Below, one piece after another: positions 1-8,269 of a stretch of DNA of 64,000 nt; position 1 is the stretch's first letter, and every line of letters begins with the position of its first letter. A program made the position numbers and the translations under genes. The stretch comes from Falsirhodobacter flavus (GTDB lineage: Bacteria > Pseudomonadota > Alphaproteobacteria > Rhodobacterales > Rhodobacteraceae). Below the pieces are notes generated by a model. The model worked only from the letters and a program-made list of their open reading frames with translations. It searched no databases and had not been told where the DNA came from. Where the stretch lies: NCBI GenBank assembly GCA_029846755.1, contig JARWBI010000001.1:992001-1056000 (forward strand), read 5' to 3'.

Positions 1-1
1 C

Positions 2-940
2 CCGAACGGGCTGCATATCCGCCGCGTCCGCACGCCCCTGGGCGTCATCGGTGTGATTTATGAAAGCCGCCCGAACGTGACGGCGGATGCCGGGGCGCTG
101 TGCCTGAAATCGGGCAACGCGGTCATCCTGCGCGGCGGGTCGGAGAGCGCGCAATCCTCGGCGGCGATCCATGCCTGTCTGGTGGAAGGTCTGCGTCAGG
201 CGGGACTGCCCGAAGACGCGATCCAGCTTGTCCCGACGCAGGACCGCGAGGCCGTGACCGAGATGCTGCGCATGGTCGAATATATCGACGTCATCGTTCC
301 GCGCGGCGGCAAGGGCCTTGTCGGCCTTGTCCAGCGCGAGGCGCGGGTGCCGGTCTTCGCCCATCTGGAGGGGATCAACCACGTCTATGCCGACCGCGAC
401 GCTGATCTGGAAAAGGCGCGAGCGGTGGTGATGAATTCCAAGACCCGGCGCACGGGGGTCTGCGGGGCAGCGGAATGCCTGCTGATCGACCGGGGTTTCT
501 TTGCCAAGCACGGGACGATCCTTGTCGAAGACCTGCTGCAAGCCGGGGTGGAGGTTCGCACCGAAGGCGATCTGCTGATCTCCGGCACCGTTAAGGCGCA
601 ACCTGACGATTTCGGACGGGAATTCCTCGACAGCATCATCGCGGCAAAGATCGTGGACGGGGTCGATGCCGCCATCGATCATATCCGCACCCATGGCTCA
701 GGCCATACCGAGGCGATCCTGACCGAGAACGCGGCGACCGCGCAGCAGTTCTTCACCAAGCTGGATTCCGCCATCCTGCTCCAGAATGCCTCGACCCAGT
801 TCGCGGATGGGGGAGAGTTCGGGATGGGCGCGGAAATCGGCATCGCTACGGGCAAGATGCATGCGCGCGGCCCGGTGGGGGCCGAGCAGCTGACCAGCTT
901 CAAATATCTGGTGACGGGAAACGGGACGATCCGGCCTTAG
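2..940 (+). CDS. proA: gamma-glutamyl phosphate reductase, 5'-truncated by window edge
   Basis: Proline biosynthesis: NADPH-dependent reduction of gamma-glutamyl phosphate to glutamate-5-semialdehyde in the cytoplasm. The frame is open from base 2, so the gene starts outside the window; 312 residues are visible of about 420 usual for ProA. The visible part begins within the conserved [16 protein letters not shown] region. The catalytic cysteine lies in RTGVCGAAE (visible residue 154), and the C-terminal [13 protein letters not shown] block is intact. Its stop codon overlaps the stop of the convergent chpT by a few bases. Usually proB lies upstream; that cannot be seen here. Confidence 0.97.
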   Translation, partial: PNGLHIRRVRTPLGVIGVIYESRPNVTADAGALCLKSGNAVILRGGSESAQSSAAIHACLVEGLRQAGLPEDAIQLVPTQDREAVTEMLRMVEYIDVIVPRGGKGLVGLVQREARVPVFAHLEGINHVYADRDADLEKARAVVMNSKTRRTGVCGAAECLLIDRGFFAKHGTILVEDLLQAGVEVRTEGDLLISGTVKAQPDDFGREFLDSIIAAKIVDGVDAAIDHIRTHGSGHTEAILTENAATAQQFFTKLDSAILLQNASTQFADGGEFGMGAEIGIATGKMHARGPVGAEQLTSFKYLVTGNGTIRP

Positions 941-1524
941 AATGACAGGGTGATCGTATCCCCGGCCTGATGGCGCGCGATGGTCCGGCCGATGCGCGCC
1001 GCCTCCGCCGGGGCGAGCGCGAACTGGACCTGGGCGGGCGAGACATCGCCGCTCGCGCCGTCCAGCAGCGACCAGAAGGCGGGAATATCGCGGAAACGCG
1101 GCGCCTGACCCTCGACCGTCCATTCGGTTCCCTGCGCGACGGTGATCCGCCCGCCATAAGGCATAGCGGTTTCAAGACACTGGATCAGCAGGAAGACGAC
1201 CTTCACCTCGGCCCGGGCCATGTCGACCGGACCCTGCCAGTCGACCGACAACCGCACGCCGCGCATCAGGTCCGACAGGATCGAGGCCACCTCGCCGCGC
1301 CCGATGCGCTGCTCCTCGCTTGCGGCGCCGAAGGCCACTCGGAAGAAGCGGATACGGGCATTGGCATTCGCCACGCTTTCCGAAATCAGCGCCATTTCCG
1401 GCCCCGCGCCGGGAAGCTCCATCTGCATCAGTTCGACCCCATTGCCGATGGCGCCGATCGGGCTGATAAGGTCGTGGCAGATGCGGGAGCCGATCAGCGC
1501 CGCAAAGTCGTGTTTCGGGGTCAT
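937..1524 (-). CDS. chpT: histidine phosphotransferase ChpT
   Basis: Phosphotransfer protein of the alphaproteobacterial CckA-ChpT-CtrA relay, passing phosphate from CckA to CtrA and CpdR. The 195-residue protein has the HPTransfase family layout: an N-terminal helical dimerisation half with the phospho-accepting histidine in [17 protein letters not shown] (His17), then a degenerate HATPase-like half lacking ATP-binding motifs. An ATG at 1524 is chosen over a further upstream start because it opens directly on the conserved [13 protein letters not shown] block and has a GGAG upstream. It is divergent from the DUF3553 gene, 22 bp away. Confidence 0.88.
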   Translation of the reverse strand: MTPKHDFAALIGSRICHDLISPIGAIGNGVELMQMELPGAGPEMALISESVANANARIRFFRVAFGAASEEQRIGRGEVASILSDLMRGVRLSVDWQGPVDMARAEVKVVFLLIQCLETAMPYGGRITVAQGTEWTVEGQAPRFRDIPAFWSLLDGASGDVSPAQVQFALAPAEAARIGRTIARHQAGDTITLSF

Positions 1525-1546
1525 GCGTGGCTCCGCAGGAGGGTTG

Positions 1547-1720
1547 ATGAACGCGATACTGGAGCCGGGCATGTATGTGCGCCACCCTGACCAACCCGAA
1601 TGGGGGCTGGGGCAGGTTCAGTCCAACATCAAAAACAGGATCACCGTCAACTTCGAACATGCAGGCAAGGTCGTGATCGACGGACGGTATGTGGATCTGT
1701 CGCCGGTTTTCGATGCCTGA
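1547..1720 (+). CDS. DUF3553 domain protein
   Basis: Small 57-residue protein starting MNAILEPGMYVRHPDQPEWGLGQVQS and matching the DUF3553 family, a short beta-rich domain resembling the CarD/UvrD-tail type fold (PGxxVxHPxxxxWGxG). Function is unknown. The start is supported by an AGGAGGG Shine-Dalgarno at 1537-1543, just before the ATG. It lies back to back with chpT, an arrangement I associate with Rhodobacterales genomes. Confidence 0.8.
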   Translation: MNAILEPGMYVRHPDQPEWGLGQVQSNIKNRITVNFEHAGKVVIDGRYVDLSPVFDA

Positions 1721-1798
1721 GACTTGGGTAATGCGCCGCGCCCCGCAGATCAACCGTTCGATTGCAATTCGCTTCACCAGTCGCTAGGGCTTTCGGCC

Positions 1799-2578
1799 AT
1801 GATCCCGACGGAACCATATTTCTCACTTCGGCTTGCCCGTGACGAACGCGACCTGATGGCGGCGCAACGCCTGCGCTATCATGTCTTTGTGGAGGAGTTG
1901 GGCGGCGACGGCGAGATGGTCGATCACGACCGGAGACTGGAGCGCGATGCCTTCGATCCACATTTCGACCACCTGCTGCTGATCGACCGCCGCCGCGATG
2001 CCGAAGCGTTGGAGGATGTGGTCGGCGTCTATCGCCTGCTGCCGGGCGACCGAGCCGAGGCTGCCGGGGGTTTCTATTCCGAAGGCGAGTATGACGTATC
2101 GGCGCTGAAATCGTCGGGGCGCAAGCTGCTGGAACTGGGGCGGTCCTGCGTGCTGCCGGAGTTTCGCGGCGGCACGGCGATGCTGCATCTGTGGAACGGG
2201 CTGGCGGACTATGTGGCCGAACGGGGGATCGAGGTGCTGTTCGGCACGGCGAGCTTCCACGGCACCGATGCCGAGGCGCTGGCGCAGCCTCTGTCCTATC
2301 TTCATCAGAACCACCTTGCCCCGCCGTCGCTGCGGGTCAAGGCGCGGCCCGAGCAATATCAGAAGATGGATCTGGTCCCGACCGACCGGATCGACCGCAA
2401 GGCCGCGATGCTGGCAACACCGGCGTTGATAAAGGCATATCTGCGCGTCGGGGGCTTCGTCGGCGATGGGGCGTGGATCGACCATGCCTTCAACACCATC
2501 GATGTCTGCCTGGTGATGGACACGGCACAGATGTCCTCCAAGCACCGCGACTTCTACGCGCGAAAGCAGGGGCAATAG
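1799..2578 (+). CDS. olsB: L-ornithine N-alpha-acyltransferase OlsB
   Basis: First step of ornithine-lipid synthesis: transfers a 3-hydroxyacyl chain from acyl-ACP to the alpha-amino group of ornithine, giving lyso-ornithine lipid. The 259-residue protein is of the GNAT-related OlsB/hemolysin family, with conserved QRLRYHVFVEE near the N-terminus, LELGRSCVLPEFRGG in the middle and FGTASFHG after it. ATG at 1799 opens the conserved region; the longer frame upstream has no family match. The next gene, olsA, follows after 1 bp, so the two steps are encoded as an operon. Confidence 0.92.
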   Translation: MIPTEPYFSLRLARDERDLMAAQRLRYHVFVEELGGDGEMVDHDRRLERDAFDPHFDHLLLIDRRRDAEALEDVVGVYRLLPGDRAEAAGGFYSEGEYDVSALKSSGRKLLELGRSCVLPEFRGGTAMLHLWNGLADYVAERGIEVLFGTASFHGTDAEALAQPLSYLHQNHLAPPSLRVKARPEQYQKMDLVPTDRIDRKAAMLATPALIKAYLRVGGFVGDGAWIDHAFNTIDVCLVMDTAQMSSKHRDFYARKQGQ

Positions 2579-2579
2579 G

Positions 2580-3398
2580 ATGACGTGGCAGGGAGAGGAA
2601 GCGGCGCCCGAGACCATCGGCGCTGCGGGATGGCTGCGTCTTGCACTGCGCGTGCCGGTTCTGGGGGCGGTCGTTTATGGCGGGCTGCTGCTGCTCTTGC
2701 TGCTTCGGCTGGTCGAGAAGCCGCTGTTCGGTTTCGCGCGGCCCATCACGCCTTTCGTCACGCAAGGCGTCTGCAAGGCGGCGCTGGCGATCCTTGGCAT
2801 CCGCGTGCGGCGGACGGGCGATCCGATGCGGCGGCAGGGCGCGGTGGTCGCGAACCACGGGAGCTGGCTGGACATCTTCGTGCTGAATTCCGTCCAGCGG
2901 GTGTATTTCGTGTCAAAGGCCGAAGTGGCGGGGTGGCCGGGGATCGGCTGGCTGGCGCGAGCCACGGGGACCGTGTTCATCAATCGCCGCGGCGGAGAGG
3001 CGAAGGTCCAGCAGACGCTGTTCGAGACGCGCCTGCGGGCGGGGCATCACCTGCTGTTCTTCCCCGAGGGCACCAGCACGGACACGCGCCATATACTGCC
3101 GTTCAAATCCACCCTGTTCGCCGCCTTCTTCACCCCGGACCTGAAGGAGCGCATGTCGATCCAGCCGGTCACGGTCGTTTATGTGGCACCGCAGGGCAAG
3201 GATGCGCGGTTCTATGGCTGGTGGGGCGGGATGGATTTCGGGCCGCACCTGAAGAAGATTCTTGCCGGGCCTTTCGGCGGCAGGGTCGAAGTGGTGTTCC
3301 ACAAGCCTATCGCGGTATCGGATGCCGGAGATCGCAAGAAACTGGCGGCGGCGGCGGAGGAAGCGGTTCGTTCCGCCCATCCCGCCGTAATCCGATAG
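2580..3398 (+). CDS. olsA: lyso-ornithine lipid O-acyltransferase OlsA (PlsC family)
   Basis: Second step of ornithine-lipid synthesis: acylates the hydroxyl of lyso-ornithine lipid at the inner membrane. It may also act as a 1-acylglycerol-3-phosphate acyltransferase, as known for some OlsA proteins. The 272-residue protein has an N-terminal hydrophobic segment (about residues 20-45), the HX4D catalytic motif NHGSWLD (92-98), a FINRRGGE block and the substrate motif FPEGTS (161-166). Directly coupled to olsB. Ornithine lipids replace phospholipids under phosphate limitation in this group, but I see no PHO box upstream of olsB. Confidence 0.92.
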   Translation: MTWQGEEAAPETIGAAGWLRLALRVPVLGAVVYGGLLLLLLLRLVEKPLFGFARPITPFVTQGVCKAALAILGIRVRRTGDPMRRQGAVVANHGSWLDIFVLNSVQRVYFVSKAEVAGWPGIGWLARATGTVFINRRGGEAKVQQTLFETRLRAGHHLLFFPEGTSTDTRHILPFKSTLFAAFFTPDLKERMSIQPVTVVYVAPQGKDARFYGWWGGMDFGPHLKKILAGPFGGRVEVVFHKPIAVSDAGDRKKLAAAAEEAVRSAHPAVIR

Positions 3399-3452
3399 AG
3401 GCGCTGACGCGCCACGCCTTTTGCCTCGCCTGCGCGCCTTTGGCGCTCCGGC

Positions 3453-4064
3453 TCAGGCGATCAGCTTCTGCAGCGCCGCCAGCGCATCGTCTTCGCGCCA
3501 GATCTCGTCTCCGATGCCGAAGAAATCGGTGACGGGGCCAAGCTTTGCAACCAGTTCCGCCGTCAGGGCACCTTCGGCGACGACGGGAACTTCGATCATC
3601 TCGGACCACCAGGCGAACAGGTCCTGTTCGGCATGGCTGCCATCGCCGAGCGGGGTCGCACCCGCGGGACCGAAGGCGACGTAGTCCGCGCCGCCTTCAC
3701 CCGCATTCATGCCCTCGTGGCGGCTGTTGCCGCAGAAGGCTCCCACGATGGCATCTGCGCCAAGATCCTTGCGGACCTTGCGGACCGAACGGGCGCCATC
3801 GGTCAAATGGACGCCGTCCAGACCCAGACGCTCGACCAGCAGGACATGGTTCTCGATTACGATGGCGACGTCGCGCGCATGGCAGATCTCGCGCAGCGCA
3901 TCGGCGGCGCGGGCGACCCGGTCCTCGTCCTTGGTGGCCAGCGCGAGGCGCACGCAGGCGACGTCGGCCGCATCCAGAACGGCGGCGAGGCGCCCGGCGA
4001 AGATGTCGGGATCGAACTCTGCGGGGGTCGAAAGATAGATCTGCGGGCGCTCGGTCTCGGTCAT
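3453..4064 (-). CDS. ThiE-like (thiamine phosphate synthase superfamily) protein, degenerate
   Basis: 203-residue TIM-barrel protein of the ThiE/TenI superfamily: LGLDGVHLTDGAR corresponds to the DGVHLGQ loop, and GGADYVAFGPAGAT to the DYVGFGPxFPT phosphate loop. The QLRxK strand that binds the pyrimidine pyrophosphate in true ThiE is replaced by CVRLALATKDEDR, and the IGxSxHS segment is VGAFCGNSRHE. It may therefore be a TenI-like protein or a paralogue without thiamine phosphate synthase activity. ATG at 4064 has a GGAG upstream. Convergent with olsA, divergent from trmJ. Confidence 0.7.
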   Translation of the reverse strand: MTETERPQIYLSTPAEFDPDIFAGRLAAVLDAADVACVRLALATKDEDRVARAADALREICHARDVAIVIENHVLLVERLGLDGVHLTDGARSVRKVRKDLGADAIVGAFCGNSRHEGMNAGEGGADYVAFGPAGATPLGDGSHAEQDLFAWWSEMIEVPVVAEGALTAELVAKLGPVTDFFGIGDEIWREDDALAALQKLIA

Positions 4065-4170
4065 CTCAGGCTCTCCTGTCGGCGGATCGGGCTGCTTTAG
4101 CGTATCCGGCGCGTCTTGACCATTGGGCACAGGCGGGCGTATCAGGCCCGCGTTCCGAAAAGGTTTGCCC

Positions 4171-4899
4171 ATGATCCAGCCCGCATTCATCCTTGTCCGC
4201 CCGCAGATGGGCGAGAATATCGGCGCCGCCGCCCGCGCGATGCTGAACTTCGGGCTGGACCGGATGCGGATCGTGGACCCGCGCGACGGCTGGCCGAACC
4301 CCAAGGCGAATGCGATGGCCAGCGGGGCAGGCCGGGTGCTGGATGCGGCGGGGATATTCCCGGACGTGGCAGCCTCGATCGCAGATTGCGACTACGTGTT
4401 TGCGACGACCGCGCGGGGGCGGGAGCTGACACGGCCCGTCATGACACCCGAACGGGCGATGGAGCACGCTCGCGCCATGGCCGCGGAGGGCAAGCGCGTG
4501 GGCGTTCTGTTCGGGCCGGAGCGCGCGGGGCTGGAGAATGACGACGTGGTGCGCGCGAACGCAATCATCACGGTGCCGGTGAACCCCGACTTCGCCTCGC
4601 TGAACCTAGCGCAATGCGTGCTGCTGACGGCCTATGAATGGCGCCGCCAGACGACCGATGTGCCACCCGAGGTGATGGAACTTGCCCGCACCGATTTCGC
4701 CACGCAGATCGAGGTGGAAAAGCTGGGCGATCACTTCGAGGAACGGCTGGATGCAGCAGGCTTCTTCTTTCCCGAAACCAAGGTGCCGGGGATGAAGCTG
4801 TCCCTGCGCAACATGTGGTCGCGGCTGAACCTGACGCGCGCCGACGTGCAGACCTTTCACGGAATGCTGCGGCAAATCGCCCGACATCTGGATAAGTAG
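4171..4899 (+). CDS. trmJ: tRNA (cytidine/uridine-2'-O-)-methyltransferase TrmJ-type (SPOUT)
   Basis: SAM-dependent 2'-O-ribose methyltransferase of the SpoU/TrmH class, predicted to modify position 32 of tRNA. The 242-residue protein opens with FILVRPQMGENIGAAARAM and has the knot motifs FGPERAGLEND and NPDFASLNLAQCV, in the order typical of TrmJ. A C-terminal helical tail of about 80 residues is present. The ATG at 4171 follows 106 bp after the divergent ThiE-like start, so the two share a control region. Confidence 0.87.
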   Translation: MIQPAFILVRPQMGENIGAAARAMLNFGLDRMRIVDPRDGWPNPKANAMASGAGRVLDAAGIFPDVAASIADCDYVFATTARGRELTRPVMTPERAMEHARAMAAEGKRVGVLFGPERAGLENDDVVRANAIITVPVNPDFASLNLAQCVLLTAYEWRRQTTDVPPEVMELARTDFATQIEVEKLGDHFEERLDAAGFFFPETKVPGMKLSLRNMWSRLNLTRADVQTFHGMLRQIARHLDK

Positions 4900-5019
4900 C
4901 GGCGAAACGCCGATCAAATCGCTGTAGCAGACTGAAATCTTCGCCCCGTGCGGTTGAAGCCGGCGGGCTATCGGGGAATAACGTGTCAAACCCCTAACCC
5001 GAGAGCGATAACCGAGCGA

Positions 5020-6768
5020 ATGGTCCAACAGTCCCTGCTGCTGCTTCTCCTTTTCCTGCCTTTCGTGGCAAGCATCTTCGCCGCGACCATGCAGGCCAAG
5101 GCGAAGAACGCGGTGGCGTGGTTGTCAGGCGGCACGATGGTGGCGGGGCTGGCGATCCTTGCGGCGCTTTGGCCGATGATCTCGGCCGGGCAGGTGGTGC
5201 GCGACTACAACGCGTGGCTGCCGCGGCAGGGGATCAACCTGACGCTGCGGATGGACGGGCTGGCCTGGATCTTTGCGCTGATGGTGCTGGGCATCGGGCT
5301 GATGGTCGTGATCTATGCCCGGTATTACCTGTCGTCCCGCGATTCCGCGCCGCGCTTCTTTGCGTTGCTGCTGGCCTTCGCCGGGTCGATGAACGGGATG
5401 ATCCTGTCGGGCAACATCATCGTCCTGATCGTCTTCTGGGAGATGACGAGCCTGTTTTCCTTCCTGCTGATCGGGTTCTGGCACCACACGCCGAACGCGC
5501 GGGACGGGGCGCGGATGGCGCTGGTCATCACCGGAACGGGCGGACTGTGCCTGTTGGCGGGGATGCTGCTGATCGGTCACATGGCGGGCAGCTACGATCT
5601 GGACCGGGTGCTGGCGGCGGCGGATGTAATCCGCGAGCATCCTTTGTATCTGCCTGCGCTGATCCTTTTCCTGCTTGGGGCCTTTACCAAGTCGGCGCAA
5701 TTCCCGTTCCACTTCTGGCTTCCGAACGCGATGGCGGCCCCGACGCCGGTTTCGGCCTATCTCCATTCGGCGACGATGGTGAAGATGGGGGTGTTCCTGC
5801 TGGTCCGCTTCTCGCCCGTGCTTGGGGGGACGCCCGAATGGTTCAACATCGTCGGCGGCGTCGGAATGATCACGCTGACGATCGGTGCGGTGATCGCGCT
5901 GTTCCGGCATGACCTGAAGGGGCTGCTGGCCTATTCCACGATCAGCCACCTCGGCCTCATCACCGCGCTATGCGGCATCGGCAGCCCCGAGGCGATCGTG
6001 GCGGCGATCTTCCACATCATGAACCACGCTGTCTTCAAGGCGTCGCTGTTCATGGCGGCAGGGATCGTGGATCACGAGACGGGAACGCGCGACATGCGCC
6101 GCCTGTCGGGCCTCGCGCGCTACATGCCGATGACGGCGACGCTTGCGACGGTCGCGGCGGCGGCGATGGCGGGGGTGCCGCTGCTCAACGGCTTCCTTTC
6201 GAAAGAGATGTTCTTTGCCGAAGCCTATGCGTGGCACGGCGGATCACCCTTCGACGACTCCATGCCCTATATCGCGGTGCTGGCTTCCACCTTCTCTGTC
6301 GCCTATTCGCTGCGGCTGATCCACACTGTCTTCTTCGGGCCGGCCCCGGTGGACTTGCCCAAAGCGCCGCACGAGCCTGTCCACTGGATGCGCCGCCCGG
6401 TAGAGCTTCTCGTGCTGCTCTGCCTTGTCGTCGGGATCGTTCCGGCGCAGACGGTGGGGCCATGGCTGGATGCGGCGGCACGGTCGGTGCTGGGCGGGGC
6501 GATGCCCTATTATTCGCTGGCGCTGTGGCACGGGATCAACGCGCCGCTCATCATGAGCTGCATCGCGGTTGCGGCGGGGGTGCTGGTCTACGCGGCGACT
6601 GCCAGCCGTATCGCCGCCGGTCCGGAAGGGCCGCCGCTGATCCACCGCATCCGGGGCGCGCGGATGTTCGACTGGGGGCTGGTGAAGCTGACATGGAAAT
6701 GGCCGCGCAGCGCCGCGGCTTCTTCGGCACCGACCGGCTGCAACCGCAGCTTCGGCTCCTGGTGCTGA
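5020..6768 (+). CDS. mrpA: Mrp antiporter subunit A, N-terminal part (frame-broken)
   Basis: Large subunit of the Mrp (Mnh/Pha) cation/proton antiporter, homologous to NuoL. 582 residues are read before a stop at 6768. The NuoL-like core is intact, with more than ten hydrophobic helices and conserved FWEMTSLFSFLLIGFW, KSAQFPFHFWLPNAM, YSTISHLGLI and HAVFKASLFM blocks. The natural protein should continue into a C-terminal MrpA section and an MrpB domain, but those are read in another frame from about 6700 on. After WKWPRSA the last 20 or so residues are not family-like. Either a real split, a frameshift or a sequencing error (see findings). First gene of the operon; no clear Shine-Dalgarno before the ATG. 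Confidence 0.85.
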   Translation: MVQQSLLLLLLFLPFVASIFAATMQAKAKNAVAWLSGGTMVAGLAILAALWPMISAGQVVRDYNAWLPRQGINLTLRMDGLAWIFALMVLGIGLMVVIYARYYLSSRDSAPRFFALLLAFAGSMNGMILSGNIIVLIVFWEMTSLFSFLLIGFWHHTPNARDGARMALVITGTGGLCLLAGMLLIGHMAGSYDLDRVLAAADVIREHPLYLPALILFLLGAFTKSAQFPFHFWLPNAMAAPTPVSAYLHSATMVKMGVFLLVRFSPVLGGTPEWFNIVGGVGMITLTIGAVIALFRHDLKGLLAYSTISHLGLITALCGIGSPEAIVAAIFHIMNHAVFKASLFMAAGIVDHETGTRDMRRLSGLARYMPMTATLATVAAAAMAGVPLLNGFLSKEMFFAEAYAWHGGSPFDDSMPYIAVLASTFSVAYSLRLIHTVFFGPAPVDLPKAPHEPVHWMRRPVELLVLLCLVVGIVPAQTVGPWLDAAARSVLGGAMPYYSLALWHGINAPLIMSCIAVAAGVLVYAATASRIAAGPEGPPLIHRIRGARMFDWGLVKLTWKWPRSAAASSAPTGCNRSFGSWC

Positions 6769-7928
6769 TCGGGCTGTTCTGCGCAACCTATTCGCTGTGG
6801 GGCGCATCGCGGCTGACGCCGGCGCTGATGCTGGACAATGCCAGCGTGATCTTCGCGCTGATCTGGGTCGTCGGCGCGGCTTGCGCGGTGGGCGCGGCGT
6901 GGCAGGCGAAATATCACCGCTTCGCCGCGCTGATCCTGCTGGGTGGCGCGGGGCTGGTGACGGTCGTGACCTTCGTGTGGTTCTCGGCCCCCGACCTTGC
7001 CGTGACGCAGCTTCTGGTGGAAATCGTGACGACCGTACTTCTGCTGCTGGGCCTGCGCTGGTTGCCGAAGCGGCGCGAGGAGATTTCGGGCGACGCCCTG
7101 CTGCGTTCGCGGATCCGGCGGCGGGTCGATCTGGTGATCGCACTGTGCTGCGGAGGCGGGATCGCGCTGATCTCTTATATCGTGATGACGATGGCGCCGG
7201 GGAACCTCGCGTCCGACTGGTTCCTCGAACATGCCTATGCCGAAGGTGGCGGGACGAACGTGGTCAACGTGATCCTGGTGGATTTCCGCGGTTTCGACAC
7301 GTTCGGGGAAATCGCGGTGCTGGCCATTGTCGGCCTGACGGTCTTCGCGCTGCTGCGCCGCTTCCGTCCCGCGATGGAAAGCAACGAAATGACCGAGCAG
7401 CAGCGCTGGCAGAACGCCTATGACGACGCGCAGGACGGGCGCGAGCGGGGCGACACCGTCCGCGACTATCTGCTGGTGCCGGGCGTCATCATGCAATGGA
7501 TGTTCCCGGTCATCATGGTGCTGGCGGCGCAGCTGTTCTTCCGCGGGCACGATCTGCCGGGCGGTGGTTTTGCCGCGGGCGTGGCGCTGGCCATCGCCTT
7601 CCTGCTGCAATACCTTGCCGCAGACGTGACCTGGATCGAGGATCGCCTGCGCATCCTGCCGGTGCGCTGGATCGGATTCGGGCTTCTGGTTGCGGTCGGC
7701 ACCGGGATGGGGTCGTGGATGTTCGGCTATCCATTCATGACCACCTACTCGCAATATGTCAGGGTGCCGTTGATTGGCGACGTTCCGGCCGCGTCGGCGC
7801 TGATCTTCGACCTAGGCGTCTTTGCGACCGTGGTCGGCGCCGTAGTGCTGATGCTGATCGCGATCGCCCACCAATCGCTGCGGTGGAGCCGCGCCCGCAG
7901 CGCCGCAGAAGAGAAGGAGGACGAGTGA
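6693..7928 (+). CDS. mrpAB: Mrp antiporter subunit A C-terminal part fused to MrpB
   Basis: Continuation of MrpA in the -1 frame relative to the upstream part. The family-like match starts at about GFFGTDRLQPQLRLL and includes the MbhD/MbhE-like section (SAPDLAVTQLLVEIVTTVL), then an MnhB domain (DFRGFDTFGEIAVLAI, LFFRGHDLPGGGFAAG). Together with the preceding fragment the total of about 975 residues equals the fused MrpA-MrpB length of alphaproteobacterial Pha systems. If translated separately, ATG 6693 could serve as start (411 residues), overlapping the upstream frame by 76 bp. Stop overlaps the mrpC start as TGATG. Confidence 0.83.
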   Translation: MEMAAQRRGFFGTDRLQPQLRLLVLIGLFCATYSLWGASRLTPALMLDNASVIFALIWVVGAACAVGAAWQAKYHRFAALILLGGAGLVTVVTFVWFSAPDLAVTQLLVEIVTTVLLLLGLRWLPKRREEISGDALLRSRIRRRVDLVIALCCGGGIALISYIVMTMAPGNLASDWFLEHAYAEGGGTNVVNVILVDFRGFDTFGEIAVLAIVGLTVFALLRRFRPAMESNEMTEQQRWQNAYDDAQDGRERGDTVRDYLLVPGVIMQWMFPVIMVLAAQLFFRGHDLPGGGFAAGVALAIAFLLQYLAADVTWIEDRLRILPVRWIGFGLLVAVGTGMGSWMFGYPFMTTYSQYVRVPLIGDVPAASALIFDLGVFATVVGAVVLMLIAIAHQSLRWSRARSAAEEKEDE

Positions 7929-8269
7929 TGGAGCTGATCCTTTCGCTGGGTATCGGGATTCTCGTCGCCTCCGGCACATGGCTGGTGATGCGCCCGCGCA
8001 GCTTTCAGGTGATCGTCGGGCTGTGCCTTCTGTCCTATGGCGTCAACCTGTTCATCTTTTCCATGGGCCGCCTGCGCACCGCAGCCGCCCCCATCCTGCC
8101 CAAATCCGGAGAGATCGATCCTACCGCCTTCACCGACCCGATCCCGCAGGCGCTCGTGCTGACGGCCATCGTCATCAGCTTCGCCACGACCGCATTGTTC
8201 CTTGTCGTGCTGCTCGCCTCGCGCGGGTTCACCGGGACCGACCATGTCGACGGGAAGGAACGCCAGTGA
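7928..8269 (+). CDS. mrpC: Mrp antiporter subunit C
   Basis: 113-residue NuoK-like membrane subunit of the Mrp complex. Three hydrophobic segments are visible, with the family signature RSFQVIVGLCLLSYGVNLFIF and DPIPQALVLTAIVISFATTA. ATG overlaps the stop of mrpAB, and its own stop overlaps the GTG of mrpD, so translation is probably coupled along the operon. It acts in the inner membrane as part of the Na+(K+)/H+ antiporter. Confidence 0.93.
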   Translation: MELILSLGIGILVASGTWLVMRPRSFQVIVGLCLLSYGVNLFIFSMGRLRTAAAPILPKSGEIDPTAFTDPIPQALVLTAIVISFATTALFLVVLLASRGFTGTDHVDGKERQ

